Below, piece after piece: positions 7,293-15,305 of a stretch of DNA of 59,504 nucleotides. Every line of letters begins with the position of its first letter. Position 1 is the stretch's first letter. Source of the DNA: a virus; IMG/VR virus record IMGVR_UViG_3300047157_000188, positions 1-59,504 of that record. One strand, written 5' to 3'. The notes under the pieces are model-generated. The model saw nothing but the letters and a program-made list of their open reading frames with translations, was not told where the DNA came from and searched no databases. The position numbers and the translations under genes are program-made.

Positions 7293-9774
7293 TTCTAAAT
7301 TCTCCTGTGCATATTAGTATTTGGATTAGGTTTGCGAGATTCTTTTCCATAATCTCATTCTTCTTTTTAATATCTACTTTACTTGTGTAGTCAACAAACT
7401 CTTCGCCTTCTGGAGTCTTGCCAACTCCTAAACCAATCTGCTCTGCTTGCTCTGTATCCTTCAGATAAAAAGTCATTGCTTTTTCAAATCTCTTCTTTAG
7501 ATGGTGGTCTCCCAAGAATCTTTTGCCATATACTATGAAGATTATTATGGTGCAATAACCTTGGCATAGTTCTACCCATCCTCATATTATTTTGCCACAT
7601 TTCTCTTGCCATTTCTTTTGCCAGAGCAATAATCTTTGGATTGTTCATTAGGAATAGTGCTTGTGTACTCACGGTAGTCACGTTCCTTTCTGCTGCCATA
7701 AGGCTGTTGTCTGGTCTGTCAAATGTATCCAAGACTTCTATTTTGTTGTCCCTCAAAGAAGGAATATAAATAGACCTAGACTTGGTTTCTCCAATATACT
7801 TTCTTAATTCTTTTCCCGGTGCTTTAATTCCTGTTTGGAAATCGCTTATGTTCTTATGCGACTCGTCTAGTTTGCCTGAGACAAACAACAGACTGTCCCT
7901 AATCTGTTCAGCCTCTAATCTTTTCTCATTCATTCGCCAAACATATACATTGTCTGGGTCAATCTCAAAATTTTCTTTATTAAAGTTACTGCTACGTCTG
8001 TAAGCATTACTCATAACAATAGTTTTAATTAATCTTTTGTTTGACAACTTGCCAGTAGTAAACTTACTGGAAAGATAGTTCATAAGTTTAAGATTAGTTG
8101 GCTCACCACCTAGTATACCAAAGTTATCGAAACTGTCAAGTATACCTTTGCCGAATAAATGTCGCCACACTCTATTTACATGAACCCTGTATGTCAAAGG
8201 ATTAGTTTTGTGTGCAATCCATTCTGCCAGTTGATAACGTCCACTGGTATTATCAAAGTTGAGATTAGGTCTGTCACTAAATATTTCTGGTAATCTTCTT
8301 GGTACTTCATCACCCAGATTATTTACTTCGCCTCTGATTGCTAATTTAATCTCAGACATTTTATCTTTATCTTTTACAGTCATTACAGGCTCAAGATATT
8401 CCAGAGTATTTTAAACTCTTCTTTCCTGTAATCTTTTTAAGTTCTGCCATCTTGTATCCAGAGTCTTTTGTCTCTTACCAAGTTCTCTGTTTAGTTGTTC
8501 TTCTGTCGCTCTTTTGTTCCATGTCTTAATGGATTCTATTTGAGTTTGCAAATTCTTTATATCACAAAGAAGGAACCATTCTTTTATTCTTTTTTGTTTG
8601 TATAAATCTTCTGTTTCTTTAGTGACTAAATAGCCATACTCACCAAGATAACCAGTGTTATTGTTTCCTCTATACAAACCATCAAGGTTCTTTGTATTGT
8701 TAAATAAACCAGCAACACCGTAGTAATCCTCTTGACTAAAAGGATCAAACTTATGATCATGACACCTTGCACAACTCAAAGTCATACCAAGAAAACCTCT
8801 GGTGATAGCATCTATCTGGTCATCATTGCGGTCTGCTTCAAACTGTCTAGTCTGTGCCTGTATATTTTTTGTGCCTATTGTCAGATAGCCTGTAGCAATT
8901 CTGTTCGTATTGTATTGCTCAAAAGTTTTATGTGGCAATAGATCACCAGCAATTTGTTCTTTTATAAATTCATCGAATGGTTTATCTTCATTAAAACTAT
9001 CTATAACATAATCACGGTATCTCCAAGCATAAGGACTAACTAAATTTCTGTCTTGTCCACTGCTCTCGCCATACCTTGCTACATCCAGCCAATGCCTTCC
9101 CCATTTCTCGCCAAATCCTTCATCATCAAGTAAAGTATCGACTAAATTTTCATAACGATTTTCACTCTTGTCCTGCATAAACTGTCTTATCTGTATCTCA
9201 CTTGGAGGCAATCCAATAAGATCAAAATATAATCTACGCATTATTGTATAGTCATCTGCTGGTTCCACAGGTTTGAGACCCTGCTTCGCCATCTCACGAT
9301 CAAGAAGACTATCTATTTCTGTACCATCTTCGTAACTAGCAACAGCAGGACGTTTAACCTGCTTGAATGACCAGAACTGTCTAGCCTGTCTAAGTTCTAT
9401 TGCTCTGTTCTCATGCTTGTAACGTGGATCAGGTAATCCCATTTTAATCCATTGTCGAAATAAGTCAACAGTCTTTTTATCTAATGGGTTATCTGGCGGC
9501 ATATCACCAGACTCTACATAATCAAACAGAGGGCTTTCTTCTGGCTTACCGGGAACCACACTTGGGCCAGAATCGCCACCCTGTAATACTCCCAGCCTAG
9601 TATCTATTGCAAATCCACCTTTAGTTTTTTCTGAGGCAGAAGAATGACACGAATAACACTGCGTCTGCAAAACTGGTAAGATATTATCATTAAAAAATTT
9701 AACACCACTTTTATCTTGAACTCACTTAACTCAACAGCAAAACTAGCCATATCATTAGTTACCACAATATACAA
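7282..9774 (-). CDS. PSD1-type planctomycete cytochrome protein (cytochrome C / DUF1549 / DUF1553; broken)
   Basis: Joined frames give about 820 residues in the usual order. First comes a planctomycete cytochrome C domain with heme motif CYSCH (preceded by ILPVLQTQ) and a GDMPPDNPLDKKTV segment. Then DUF1549 (MRRLYFDLIGLPPSE, WGRHWLDVARYGESSGQDR, SCARCHDHKFDPFSQEDYYG). Then DUF1553 (WIAHKTNPLTYRVHVNRVW, FDNFGILGGEPTN) and the closing [20 protein letters not shown]1 genes occur in many copies in planctomycetes beside DUF1501, exactly as here, and have been linked to use of complex sulfated glycans; the reaction is unknown. An in-frame TAA at 8411-8413, a shift near 7510 and one near 9715 interrupt it. 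The start near 9774 (TTG after AGGAG) and a short signal-like N-terminus are uncertain. Confidence 0.8.
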
Positions 9775-9776
9775 TG

Positions 9777-10172
9777 TTATACTCCTGTAGGTATTACAGT
9801 ATCGCAATTATTTGTAAAAACTATCCCTTTGTTTTCTGGTGCTGGAAATGGCTTATCAAATTTATATATTTGAGAAACTACCCAACCATATTTATCCTTA
9901 TTATCTTTCCAACCAAACCCACTATCTTTATCTACCTTATGTCTATTATAGTCAGATTCCCATTCTTGTATATTATTATATTTAAAACTATGACTGAATG
10001 TTATTGTTCCAATAATTCTAGCTTTAAACTTGCCAAATTTACCGGGAGTCTCAATTAATGCTAACTCTTCACCTTCGTATTTTTGTGGTAAGGGATACGA
10101 CCTCGTTTCAACACACTTATCTAAATTAATAAGTAATTCAGACCAAGGGTATTGAATATTAATTCCAATCAT
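9777..10172 (-). CDS. ASCH-domain-like protein, 131 aa
   Basis: The N-terminus (NIQYPWSELLINLDKCVETR followed by SYPLPQKYEGEELALIETPG) fits the ASCH/PUA-like pattern of PW-LL-xGxKxxE-R and a beta-strand with GKFKARIIGTI. ASCH domains bind RNA or modified nucleotides and are common in phages. The frame is intact. It overlaps the gene upstream by 14 bases and ends three bases before the proposed PSD1 start, with AGGAG inside its last codons serving PSD1. The family call is from motif memory. Confidence 0.5.
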   Translation of the reverse strand: MIGINIQYPWSELLINLDKCVETRSYPLPQKYEGEELALIETPGKFGKFKARIIGTITFSHSFKYNNIQEWESDYNRHKVDKDSGFGWKDNKDKYGWVVSQIYKFDKPFPAPENKGIVFTNNCDTVIPTGV

Positions 10173-10362
10173 ATTTTTGTAAATATTCCTGTATGGTATT
10201 CTTGAGTATGAGCAAATCCATTTTACTCATCGGATGCAAACTGTCAATATATCCCCAACTAATTTCTCCTGTTTCTGTAGTATACGGTCTATAAATTTGT
10301 ACCGATTTTACTTCTGGGTCTATCTCTCCATCGACCACTTTAAATTTTATTGACTGTTCCAT
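10159..10362 (-). CDS. Hypothetical protein, 67 aa
   Basis: Intact frame MEQSIKFKVVDGEIDPEVKS with alternating strand and helix pattern and a C-terminal helix (MDLLILKNTIQEYLQKY). It is soluble and slightly acidic. It overlaps the ASCH-like gene by 14 bases and is likely co-translated with it. No family recognised. Confidence 0.55.
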   Translation of the reverse strand: MEQSIKFKVVDGEIDPEVKSVQIYRPYTTETGEISWGYIDSLHPMSKMDLLILKNTIQEYLQKYDWN

Positions 10363-10418
10363 AATTAATAACCTTATTAGTTTTTAGATTATTAATCATA
10401 CACCGATATAATATATTA

Positions 10419-10616
10419 TTATTCCAATAAATCGTCATCAATCATAATGTCATCTTGCATCAACAAATCGCCAAATGCCTCAGTATTAATTTCCTTTTTA
10501 GTATGAACAATAGTAGGTCTTGCTGTATCTGGATCAAATAATATAGAACAAATTATACAAATACTACCCAACAAGAATAACAAAACAAAGATAACCGCCG
10601 CAATATTGCCTAACAT
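10419..10616 (-). CDS. Membrane-anchored acidic protein, 65 aa
   Basis: Residues 5-27 (IAAVIFVLLFLLGSICIICS) form one membrane helix. The remainder is a short cytoplasmic or periplasmic tail ending in an acidic run (MQDDIMIDDDLLE). Frame intact. Function unknown. Confidence 0.5.
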   Translation of the reverse strand: MLGNIAAVIFVLLFLLGSICIICSILFDPDTARPTIVHTKKEINTEAFGDLLMQDDIMIDDDLLE

Positions 10617-10645
10617 ATCTTAATTTCCATTTCATTTGTGGGTAA

Positions 10646-10831
10646 TTAACCCTTGATTATATTTTCATTTGCGAGTTTGGTGGGAATTTTACCCAATAAT
10701 GCTCTATCAATGATGTGTAGATTCTGTGCTTCTTTATGTTTTATTTGTGTCAAATTACCCTTGAGTTGAGCCTGTAACACCTTGCGTATAAGGTTTATTT
10801 CGCTTACAGTGAGAAGTACGGTTTTATACAT
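10646..10831 (-). CDS. Hypothetical protein, 61 aa
   Basis: Intact frame (MYKTVLLTVSEINLIRKVLQ) with predicted helices and a basic centre. A GGGGAAAA site lies just upstream and a TTGACA/TATACT promoter 45 bases further up. No motif recognised. Confidence 0.5.
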   Translation of the reverse strand: MYKTVLLTVSEINLIRKVLQAQLKGNLTQIKHKEAQNLHIIDRALLGKIPTKLANENIIKG

Positions 10832-10875
10832 TTTTCCCCTAAAATATTAACTTTTCTACTCTTATCAACCATACC

Positions 10876-10904
10876 AGTATATACCATAGCAACACGCCTG
10901 TCAA
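10876..10904 (-). promoter_or_regulatory. Sigma70-like promoter upstream of the 61-aa gene
   Basis: Minus strand: -35 TTGACA, 17-base spacer, -10 TATACT. A CGATA sits just upstream of the -35 here and not in the spacer. The sequence between it and the gene start can also be read as the end of a small broken frame. Confidence 0.5.
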
Positions 10905-11044
10905 TAGTATCGACTATAGCAGATATGATCCTTTAATAATTCCCTTCTTATACTCTATTTTTACCTCCGTTCCTTACAATAAGTAAAAAATTTAGATTTA
11001 TGCAGAGAAATAGGTAAAAATTATGGAAAAAACAAATAAAATAG

Positions 11045-11073
11045 TTGTAAAGTTGGATTGTTAGTGTTATAAT
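11045..11073 (+). promoter_or_regulatory. Possible plus-strand promoter of the 152-aa gene
   Basis: TTGTAA, 17 bases, TATAAT. The -10 box ends only 4 bases before the ATG at 11078 and no ribosome binding site is visible, so if this promoter is real the message would be leaderless or would start inside the first codon. Confidence 0.35.
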
Positions 11074-11077
11074 ATGT

Positions 11078-11536
11078 ATGAGAAAAGAGACAATAAGGGC
11101 AATAGTTGATATAATTGTTGCAGAAAATAAAAATATAATAGTATTAGAAGAAGAATACTGGGATGAAACTATAGATACTAAGTGGCATGTTGCTAGGTAT
11201 GAGAATAGGCATAATGAACTTGTTTATAAAATTATAGATAATAAGATATTTATTGATAGTAAGCCACTTAAAATACATGATTATATTATTGATATTAATG
11301 GTATATTAAGAATTGCTGATGGACACCCTTTAGGTTCCGAATTTCCTTATTGTGTCAATGGTGCAGGAAGATTGATAGTAGATAAATTAGGTATAATAAA
11401 ATATATTGATAATTGGTCTGGTCATTATAAACCCACCGAACAAGAATTTAATAATAGTTTAAAATTTTTAAATAATTTAACTATAGAACGAAAGTATATA
11501 TGGGATCATTCTTTATTTCCTATCTTCCCTGTATAA
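11078..11536 (+). CDS. Hypothetical protein, 152 aa, single plus-strand gene in the left arm
   Basis: Intact, strongly AT-rich frame. The N-terminal helix (RKETIRAIVDIIVAENKN) is followed by beta-rich sequence. The C-terminal part has GAGRLIVDKLGIIKYIDNWS followed by GHYKPTEQEF, a stretch I recall from small domains in phage and toxin-like proteins (xNxSGHYxP). It is the only gene on this strand between 1 and 27.3 kb and converges on the 64-residue minus gene, overlapping it by 24 bases. Such isolated opposite-strand genes are often late additions (morons); that is inference. Confidence 0.6.
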   Translation: MRKETIRAIVDIIVAENKNIIVLEEEYWDETIDTKWHVARYENRHNELVYKIIDNKIFIDSKPLKIHDYIIDINGILRIADGHPLGSEFPYCVNGAGRLIVDKLGIIKYIDNWSGHYKPTEQEFNNSLKFLNNLTIERKYIWDHSLFPIFPV

Positions 11537-11707
11537 ATTAGGTACTGGTTGATCTATTATAGGTAATAAACTAATAACCATAACTACCTCATCTAATTTC
11601 CTATTATCTTTAATATAATTATTAATTAATTTCTCTATCTTTTGGCACACAGATTCACAAGCCAAAGGTTCTTGAGTCTTAAATCCTATAGCTATTTTAT
11701 CTTCCAT
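11513..11707 (-). CDS. Hypothetical protein, 64 aa
   Basis: Frame MEDKIAIGFKTQEPLACESV, small and acidic, overlapping the end of the plus-strand gene. Upstream lies the repeated CAGTCAGTCA element. No ribosome binding site stronger than GGAAG. Modest support. Confidence 0.4.
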   Translation of the reverse strand: MEDKIAIGFKTQEPLACESVCQKIEKLINNYIKDNRKLDEVVMVISLLPIIDQPVPNLYREDRK

Positions 11708-11816
11708 ATTTTTGACTGACTGTCACCATTTCGCACAACCCGATTATATTAGAAAATACAAAAATTGACTGACTGTAACTATTTTGCAACTATCTCTATA
11801 GATTAGGAAAAACAAA
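11708..11816. repeat. Two partial copies of the intergenic GGCTGACTGT-type element
   Basis: On the plus strand TTGACTGACTGT occurs twice, near 11713 and 11764. The second copy is followed about 25 bases later by TAGATTAGGAAAAACAAATT. The same order (CTGACTGT, short spacer, TTAGG, ACAAA) recurs at 17.04, 18.64 and 21.56 kb between transcription units. Confidence 0.45.
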
Positions 11817-12332
11817 TTATGAGTTTGCTTCTAATAGTGCCTTCATAGATTCCATGAACTCATCGTCTGTCAACTCTGGTTCTGGGTCTGTACTACGCAC
11901 GACAGGATTATTGTGAGATGGTTTAGGAGATGCTGTTTTAGGTATATTACCAACAATAATATTACTATTTTTAGCTATATCTTTAATTGCTAAAATATCT
12001 ACATATTCTTTATCGAATTTAAAATCAAAGTATGCTCTAAGAAGATCAGGATTCTCACTACGTTCATAATAAGACCCATCACCTAACATCACCCAAAGAT
12101 CATATCCATGCTTTTTAGTTTCTTCCAGATCATTGCTAGGTTCGACTATTGAATACTTTAAAATCTGAGGGTCTGTAATATATTTAGACTTATGTTCTAG
12201 TTTAATCATAGGGCATCTTTCAATTAGTTCGCCCTGTTTAACATCAGTCTTTGCCATAACATGATACAGACCATCATGTTTAATAAGTTGTCGTCTTTTT
12301 CCTAATCCAGATAATACTACAAAATCCTTCAT
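11817..12332 (-). CDS. SET-domain-like protein, 171 aa
   Basis: The order of segments resembles a small SET domain: GLYHVMAKTDVKQGELIERC near residue 20 (GxxAxxxIxxGexIxxxP), LKYSIVE, an aromatic LGDGSYYERSENPDLLRAYF near 85 (GSxxNHSxxPN-like), and VDILAIKDIAKNSNIIVG (A-xDIxxGeEI). SET proteins methylate lysines using AdoMet, and small stand-alone ones occur in large phages. The NHS motif is not kept exactly, so activity is uncertain. The C-terminal 40 residues are a proline/acid-rich tail. Intact frame. Confidence 0.5.
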   Translation of the reverse strand: MKDFVVLSGLGKRRQLIKHDGLYHVMAKTDVKQGELIERCPMIKLEHKSKYITDPQILKYSIVEPSNDLEETKKHGYDLWVMLGDGSYYERSENPDLLRAYFDFKFDKEYVDILAIKDIAKNSNIIVGNIPKTASPKPSHNNPVVRSTDPEPELTDDEFMESMKALLEANS

Positions 12333-12385
12333 ATATTTTCCTTGTTCATTTTGTGAAAACTCAACCCTTGGTCATCACACTATAT

Positions 12386-12422
12386 AATAAAAAATCGCCA
12401 ACCTTTGGCAAGGTGACGATTT
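12386..12422 (-). terminator. Rho-independent terminator after the 89-aa gene
   Basis: Minus strand: AATCG, an ACCTT arm, GCC loop, AAGGT arm, CGATT, then six T. It lies about 25-60 bases after the stop of the 12446-12715 gene. Confidence 0.65.
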
Positions 12423-12445
12423 AATATGTTTTAAATTATTAAAAA

Positions 12446-12715
12446 TTAAATAGTTAAACCACTAGGAGTAGAATCTACAATTTCCAATTTGTCTGACTTA
12501 GAATTTAATTTAGCAAAACAACTATAAGATATTTGATTACCCTCTAATTGGGTTTCTGCATCAACCATATATCTGGTATAAACATTTATTCTCCATCTAT
12601 TATCATAAACATTCATAGCCTTACACATTACTAAATTTTTAGGTTTACCAATCTCTTTAATCAAAAGACTACATACCGGGCCGTCCACTTCCGTAGACTT
12701 AGGATTTATTATCAT
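12446..12715 (-). CDS. Hypothetical protein, 89 aa
   Basis: An excellent site AGGAGGTG lies 6 bases before ATG 12715. The intact frame has a beta-rich centre (NLVMCKAMNVYDNRWRINVY). No membrane segment; four cysteines without zinc spacing. A terminator follows. Likely a single-gene transcript. Function unknown. Confidence 0.6.
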   Translation of the reverse strand: MIINPKSTEVDGPVCSLLIKEIGKPKNLVMCKAMNVYDNRWRINVYTRYMVDAETQLEGNQISYSCFAKLNSKSDKLEIVDSTPSGLTI

Positions 12716-13252
12716 ATTTCACCTCCTGTAAAAATAAATTTTAATTTAACCAAAATAAATAAGACCAATTCTAATCTTGACAAAACGTAGTTCAGGATTA
12801 ATAATTATGCAGGTCGGTTGGTAGTAATATATACTATTTCAATATTAATATACCCCTTTCTAGTCTAAACAGAATACAAGTAAAATGAGAATTAAAACCA
12901 GCATAGGCTTGACTCTTTCTATTTATTAATTATAATAAAGTGGCTAATGTCTCTAGACCTCAACCCATCTAGTTCCATTATACCATATATATCGACCTCC
13001 ACAATCTCAGGAGTATTCTAAAATTACATACTCATAGCAATTATAATTCTGGCTGACTATAGACAACTTTAGCAAACCTTATTGATTAGCTAGTACAATT
13101 ATAATAATTATTAATATAATACTCTTTCTCTCCTGCATCACCGTATCACTATACCATTATATCGGACAGGTGCATCCATTACCATTAGAAAATATCTGTA
13201 AGTCCTTGTCAGTAAACAACTTAACTAATTTTCGCGGGCATCTTCTATGCCA
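12716..13252 (-). pseudogene. Gene-poor stretch with a broken small membrane gene and two CGATA boxes
   Basis: No long frame is present. From ATG 13138 the minus strand reads MQERKSIILIIIIIVLANQ, a membrane helix, then in the same frame past a TAA and a TGA: SIVSQNYNCYEYVILEYS and GRYIWYNGTRWVEV, stopping near 12951. It is either a decayed or a misread small gene. CGATA boxes lie at 13160-13164 (CCGATATAAT) and 12990-12994 (TCGATA, followed by TATAAT at 12977-12982). A CTGACTA element copy lies near 13050. Confidence 0.3.
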
Positions 13253-13297
13253 TAAAAGAAGGCAGGCCACTCCCCACCACAAGGAATGACCTGCCCG
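13253..13297 (-). terminator. Terminator after the DUF932 gene
   Basis: Minus strand: GGCAGG stem with inner pairs, loop, CCTGCC, then TTCTTTTAT. It begins 25 bases after the DUF932 stop. Confidence 0.65.
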
Positions 13298-13321
13298 ACG
13301 CACACCACGAAAGGAGAGCGA

Positions 13322-14269
13322 TTAGAGAGCGTTAGCGTACTCTGTAGCGAGTGCTAGTGCCCTGTTGTTAGCAGTACCGTTCTGACCGAACCACAGGCTT
13401 TCCATGCGGTTATTGGCGTTACGGCCTTTGTTATAATTTAGATACTCGTTGAAGCCATTGTAGGCTGCCCACCAAGTACCACGGACTCCCGGCATATCCT
13501 GCTTTGGCCCATGAATCGTAGAGAGAATATCATCGAGGACATTCTTAGTACGAGTCTTGAGGTCGTCGTCAGGAGTCTTGTCGATATTCAGCAGAACCTT
13601 GACGTATTTGCGAACGTCAGCCTGATTGAAGTCTCGACTAGCCAGAAAGCGGAACTGTTCCGCAGTTGCCTCGAACTGTGCATTGATATTGTCCATGATG
13701 TCACGAACATTATCAAGATTAGCTTGGGCACTCTTAGTATGTCGAATACGTAGTAGATTGCTTTCTTTGTGGGAATGAGCGAAAGCTAAGGTATTGACAC
13801 AAACAACACGGATTGGGGTGTAGCCCACACGAATAGCAGTTGTGCCATCGTGACTGTTGGAAAGCAGAATAAACTTCTGCACCTCGTCACCCTTGACAAT
13901 TTCGCTGGGGTCACGGTTTAATTGAGCAAGTGCCCAAACCTTCTGACCACCACTAAGCGAACCTCCCGTGTGGAGACTACACTCGCCAGCGTCTACGAAT
14001 GGCTGAAACCACTCGAAAGCATCTTTATTCTGAAGTGGTACGTATCTTGGGCCGACCACTCCTAGAATACTACCATCGCTTTTGCGATAGGTTGCTTTGG
14101 CAGGTACGTCATAACCATCTTTGGTTACGAGATCCTTGACGCCAACTTCCCAATCTAAACCAGATTTTTCGATGGCTTCGCTGATTGTTGGAGCATCTTC
14201 CAACTTCTCACCAAGACCATGCCAAGGTTTTGCTCCGGTGTAAAACATAGATTCAACATTAGCAGGCAT
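13322..14269 (-). CDS. DUF932 / phage-plasmid-like protein (TIGR03299 type), 315 aa
   Basis: Hallmarks are the start MPANVESMFYTGAKPWHGLG, DGSILGVVGPRYVPLQNKDA near residue 68, GGQKVWALAQL, IRVGYTPIRVVCVNTLAFAH and the C-terminal WWAAYNGFNEYLNYNKGR. The full length fits the family. DUF932 proteins are widespread on phages and plasmids; a role in replication or host takeover is suspected but no activity is established. It has its own CGATA promoter and terminator. Codons are richer in G+C than in the neighbouring small genes, perhaps reflecting selection for high expression or a recent origin. Confidence 0.85.
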   Translation of the reverse strand: MPANVESMFYTGAKPWHGLGEKLEDAPTISEAIEKSGLDWEVGVKDLVTKDGYDVPAKATYRKSDGSILGVVGPRYVPLQNKDAFEWFQPFVDAGECSLHTGGSLSGGQKVWALAQLNRDPSEIVKGDEVQKFILLSNSHDGTTAIRVGYTPIRVVCVNTLAFAHSHKESNLLRIRHTKSAQANLDNVRDIMDNINAQFEATAEQFRFLASRDFNQADVRKYVKVLLNIDKTPDDDLKTRTKNVLDDILSTIHGPKQDMPGVRGTWWAAYNGFNEYLNYNKGRNANNRMESLWFGQNGTANNRALALATEYANAL

Positions 14270-14308
14270 TTTAGTTCCTTTCGTAAGAGTAATGTCCTGT
14301 ATGCTTTA

Positions 14309-14336
14309 AGTATATCATATATATCGTCGCTGTCAA
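14309..14336 (-). promoter_or_regulatory. Promoter of DUF932 gene, CGATA class
   Basis: Minus strand: -35 TTGACA, 16-base spacer with GACGATA, -10 TATACT, about 40 bases before the start codon. Confidence 0.75.
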
Positions 14337-14344
14337 CGATAATC

Positions 14345-14408
14345 TTTAGTAAAATTTTTAATATCCGTAAGTCGTTACCCAGCAAGGGTTTACGCAGATT
14401 TTGCCCGC
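14345..14408 (-). terminator. Hairpin of the GTAA-CGACTTACG family with GCCCGC-type flank
   Basis: Minus strand: GCGGGC, then CGTAA, an ACCC arm, loop, GGGT, TTACG-like closing arms, then an A/T-rich tail. It sits between the phosphoribosyltransferase-like gene's stop and the DUF932 promoter. It has the same design as 17477-17505 and 21630-21665. The T run is imperfect. Confidence 0.45.
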
Positions 14409-14446
14409 TGGCTTTACCATAATTACCAAACCTTGCAGTTTAGGTA

Positions 14447-14935
14447 TTACAGATACGGTACGCCTAAGTCACGCTTACAGTATTCTGGCATAGTTCTGTA
14501 AGCACATTGATCTTTTATATAAGACCACACACCCATACATTTAGCTATAGGTATTTCTTCTTTAATATTTTTAATAATATGTTTTACTGTGCCACCAGAG
14601 CATACGAGATCGTCAATAATAATATACTGACGAGTACTAGCACCCTCAACCATAAAATCCGAATACCCATCTGTGTTTTTCCTTACCACAATGATATTCT
14701 TTTTTAATAATTCTGCTATCTGTGGAACCACCATTAATCCACTAGTTCCACAACAGGCGATAGCATCGTATGATCCGTCATACTTTTTTAAACCAGCATA
14801 AGTACTCATTACTACTTGATTACGATACTTATGGCTCAAAACCCTTGAAGTATGGCTACATCCCTGTATAACCTTACCATCTGGTGTTCTTCTGAACTCA
14901 TCTAGTTCTTGCTGTAATACGTTCATCTTGTCCAA
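14447..14935 (-). CDS. Phosphoribosyltransferase-like protein, 162 aa
   Basis: YIIIDDLVCSGGTVKHI near residue 104 is the PRPP-binding signature of type I phosphoribosyltransferases (hydrophobic strand, DD, then S/T-GGT). Before it GLKKYDGSYDAIACCGTSGL suggests the strand and loop that hold pyrophosphate. The substrate cannot be told; a role in nucleotide salvage or a modified base is possible. The intact frame starts inside the stop of the small lipoprotein-like gene. A TTGACA/TAGAAT promoter lies about 40 bases upstream, within that gene. Confidence 0.7.
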   Translation of the reverse strand: MDKMNVLQQELDEFRRTPDGKVIQGCSHTSRVLSHKYRNQVVMSTYAGLKKYDGSYDAIACCGTSGLMVVPQIAELLKKNIIVVRKNTDGYSDFMVEGASTRQYIIIDDLVCSGGTVKHIIKNIKEEIPIAKCMGVWSYIKDQCAYRTMPEYCKRDLGVPYL

Positions 14936-15090
14936 TCTCGGAACAATTCTAATCGAACACCCACATTCATTCTACCGTTGTCCGGTTGGCCTGTCAAGTC
15001 TATTGTCTTATTACACGTAACAGTTGCTCTAGTAGTCACACATCCACTACAAAATATTAAGAGTGCGACCAAACATAATCTATATACCAT
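14932..15090 (-). CDS. Small lipoprotein-like exported protein, 52 aa
   Basis: AAGGAGG precedes ATG 15090 by 6 bases. The N-terminus MVYRLCLVALLIFCSGCVTT looks like a lipoprotein signal with SGC as the cleavage site, although position -3 is C and not the usual L. A short mature part follows. The gene starts inside the 55-residue gene upstream in another frame and ends overlapping the phosphoribosyltransferase-like start. An Rz1-type spanin was considered, but the neighbour has no membrane helix. Confidence 0.5.
14969..14997 (-). promoter_or_regulatory. Sigma70-like promoter before the phosphoribosyltransferase-like gene
   Basis: Minus strand: TTGACA, 17 bases, TAGAAT. There is no CGATA box in this copy. 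It lies inside the coding sequence of the small lipoprotein-like gene. Confidence 0.5.
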
Positions 15091-15224
15091 TCGACTACCT
15101 CCTTGAGAGTAATATCGTCATCCTCAAGAATTTTCTTTACCTTATCTGTTTCAGATTGATTCATTACGCTCATTCTGTGATTTAAATAATCTAATACTGT
15201 TGTGATCTTTTCTTTTTTATCCAT
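15057..15224 (-). CDS. Hypothetical protein, 55 aa
   Basis: The ATG at 15224, three bases after the tRNA end, opens MDKKEKITTVLDYLNHRMSV. I prefer it to the longer open frame, which would read into the tRNA. Helical, acidic, soluble. The C-terminal VEWYIDYVWSHS overlaps the lipoprotein-like start. Function unknown. Confidence 0.5.
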   Translation of the reverse strand: MDKKEKITTVLDYLNHRMSVMNQSETDKVKKILEDDDITLKEVVEWYIDYVWSHS

Positions 15225-15226
15225 AA

Positions 15227-15298
15227 TAGCTCCGGCGAGAATCGAACTCACATTTGAGGTTTAGAAGACCACTGTTCTATCCGTTGAACTACGGAGCC
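15227..15298 (-). tRNA. tRNA-Arg (anticodon TCT)
   Basis: The 72-base cloverleaf on the minus strand has acceptor GGCTCCG/CGGAGCT with a G-U first pair, D arm GTTC/GAAC, anticodon loop CTTCTAA, variable loop of four, T arm GTGAG-TTCGATT-CTCGC and discriminator A. The anticodon stem has one mismatch (T-T). CCA is not encoded. It reads AGA, a codon that is very frequent in the AT-rich phage genes here, so it probably helps translation of phage mRNA. Confidence 0.9.
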
Positions 15299-15305
15299 AA
15301 AGGCC

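Noticed and set aside
5504-9774. Bacterial contamination or chimeric join at the planctomycete-type genes
   Set aside because: Stops and starts overlap with phage-style neighbours on both sides and base composition is continuous; reads are still needed to prove it.
14932-15224. Rz/Rz1 spanin pair
   Set aside because: The upstream 55-residue protein has no membrane helix and the lipobox is not canonical.
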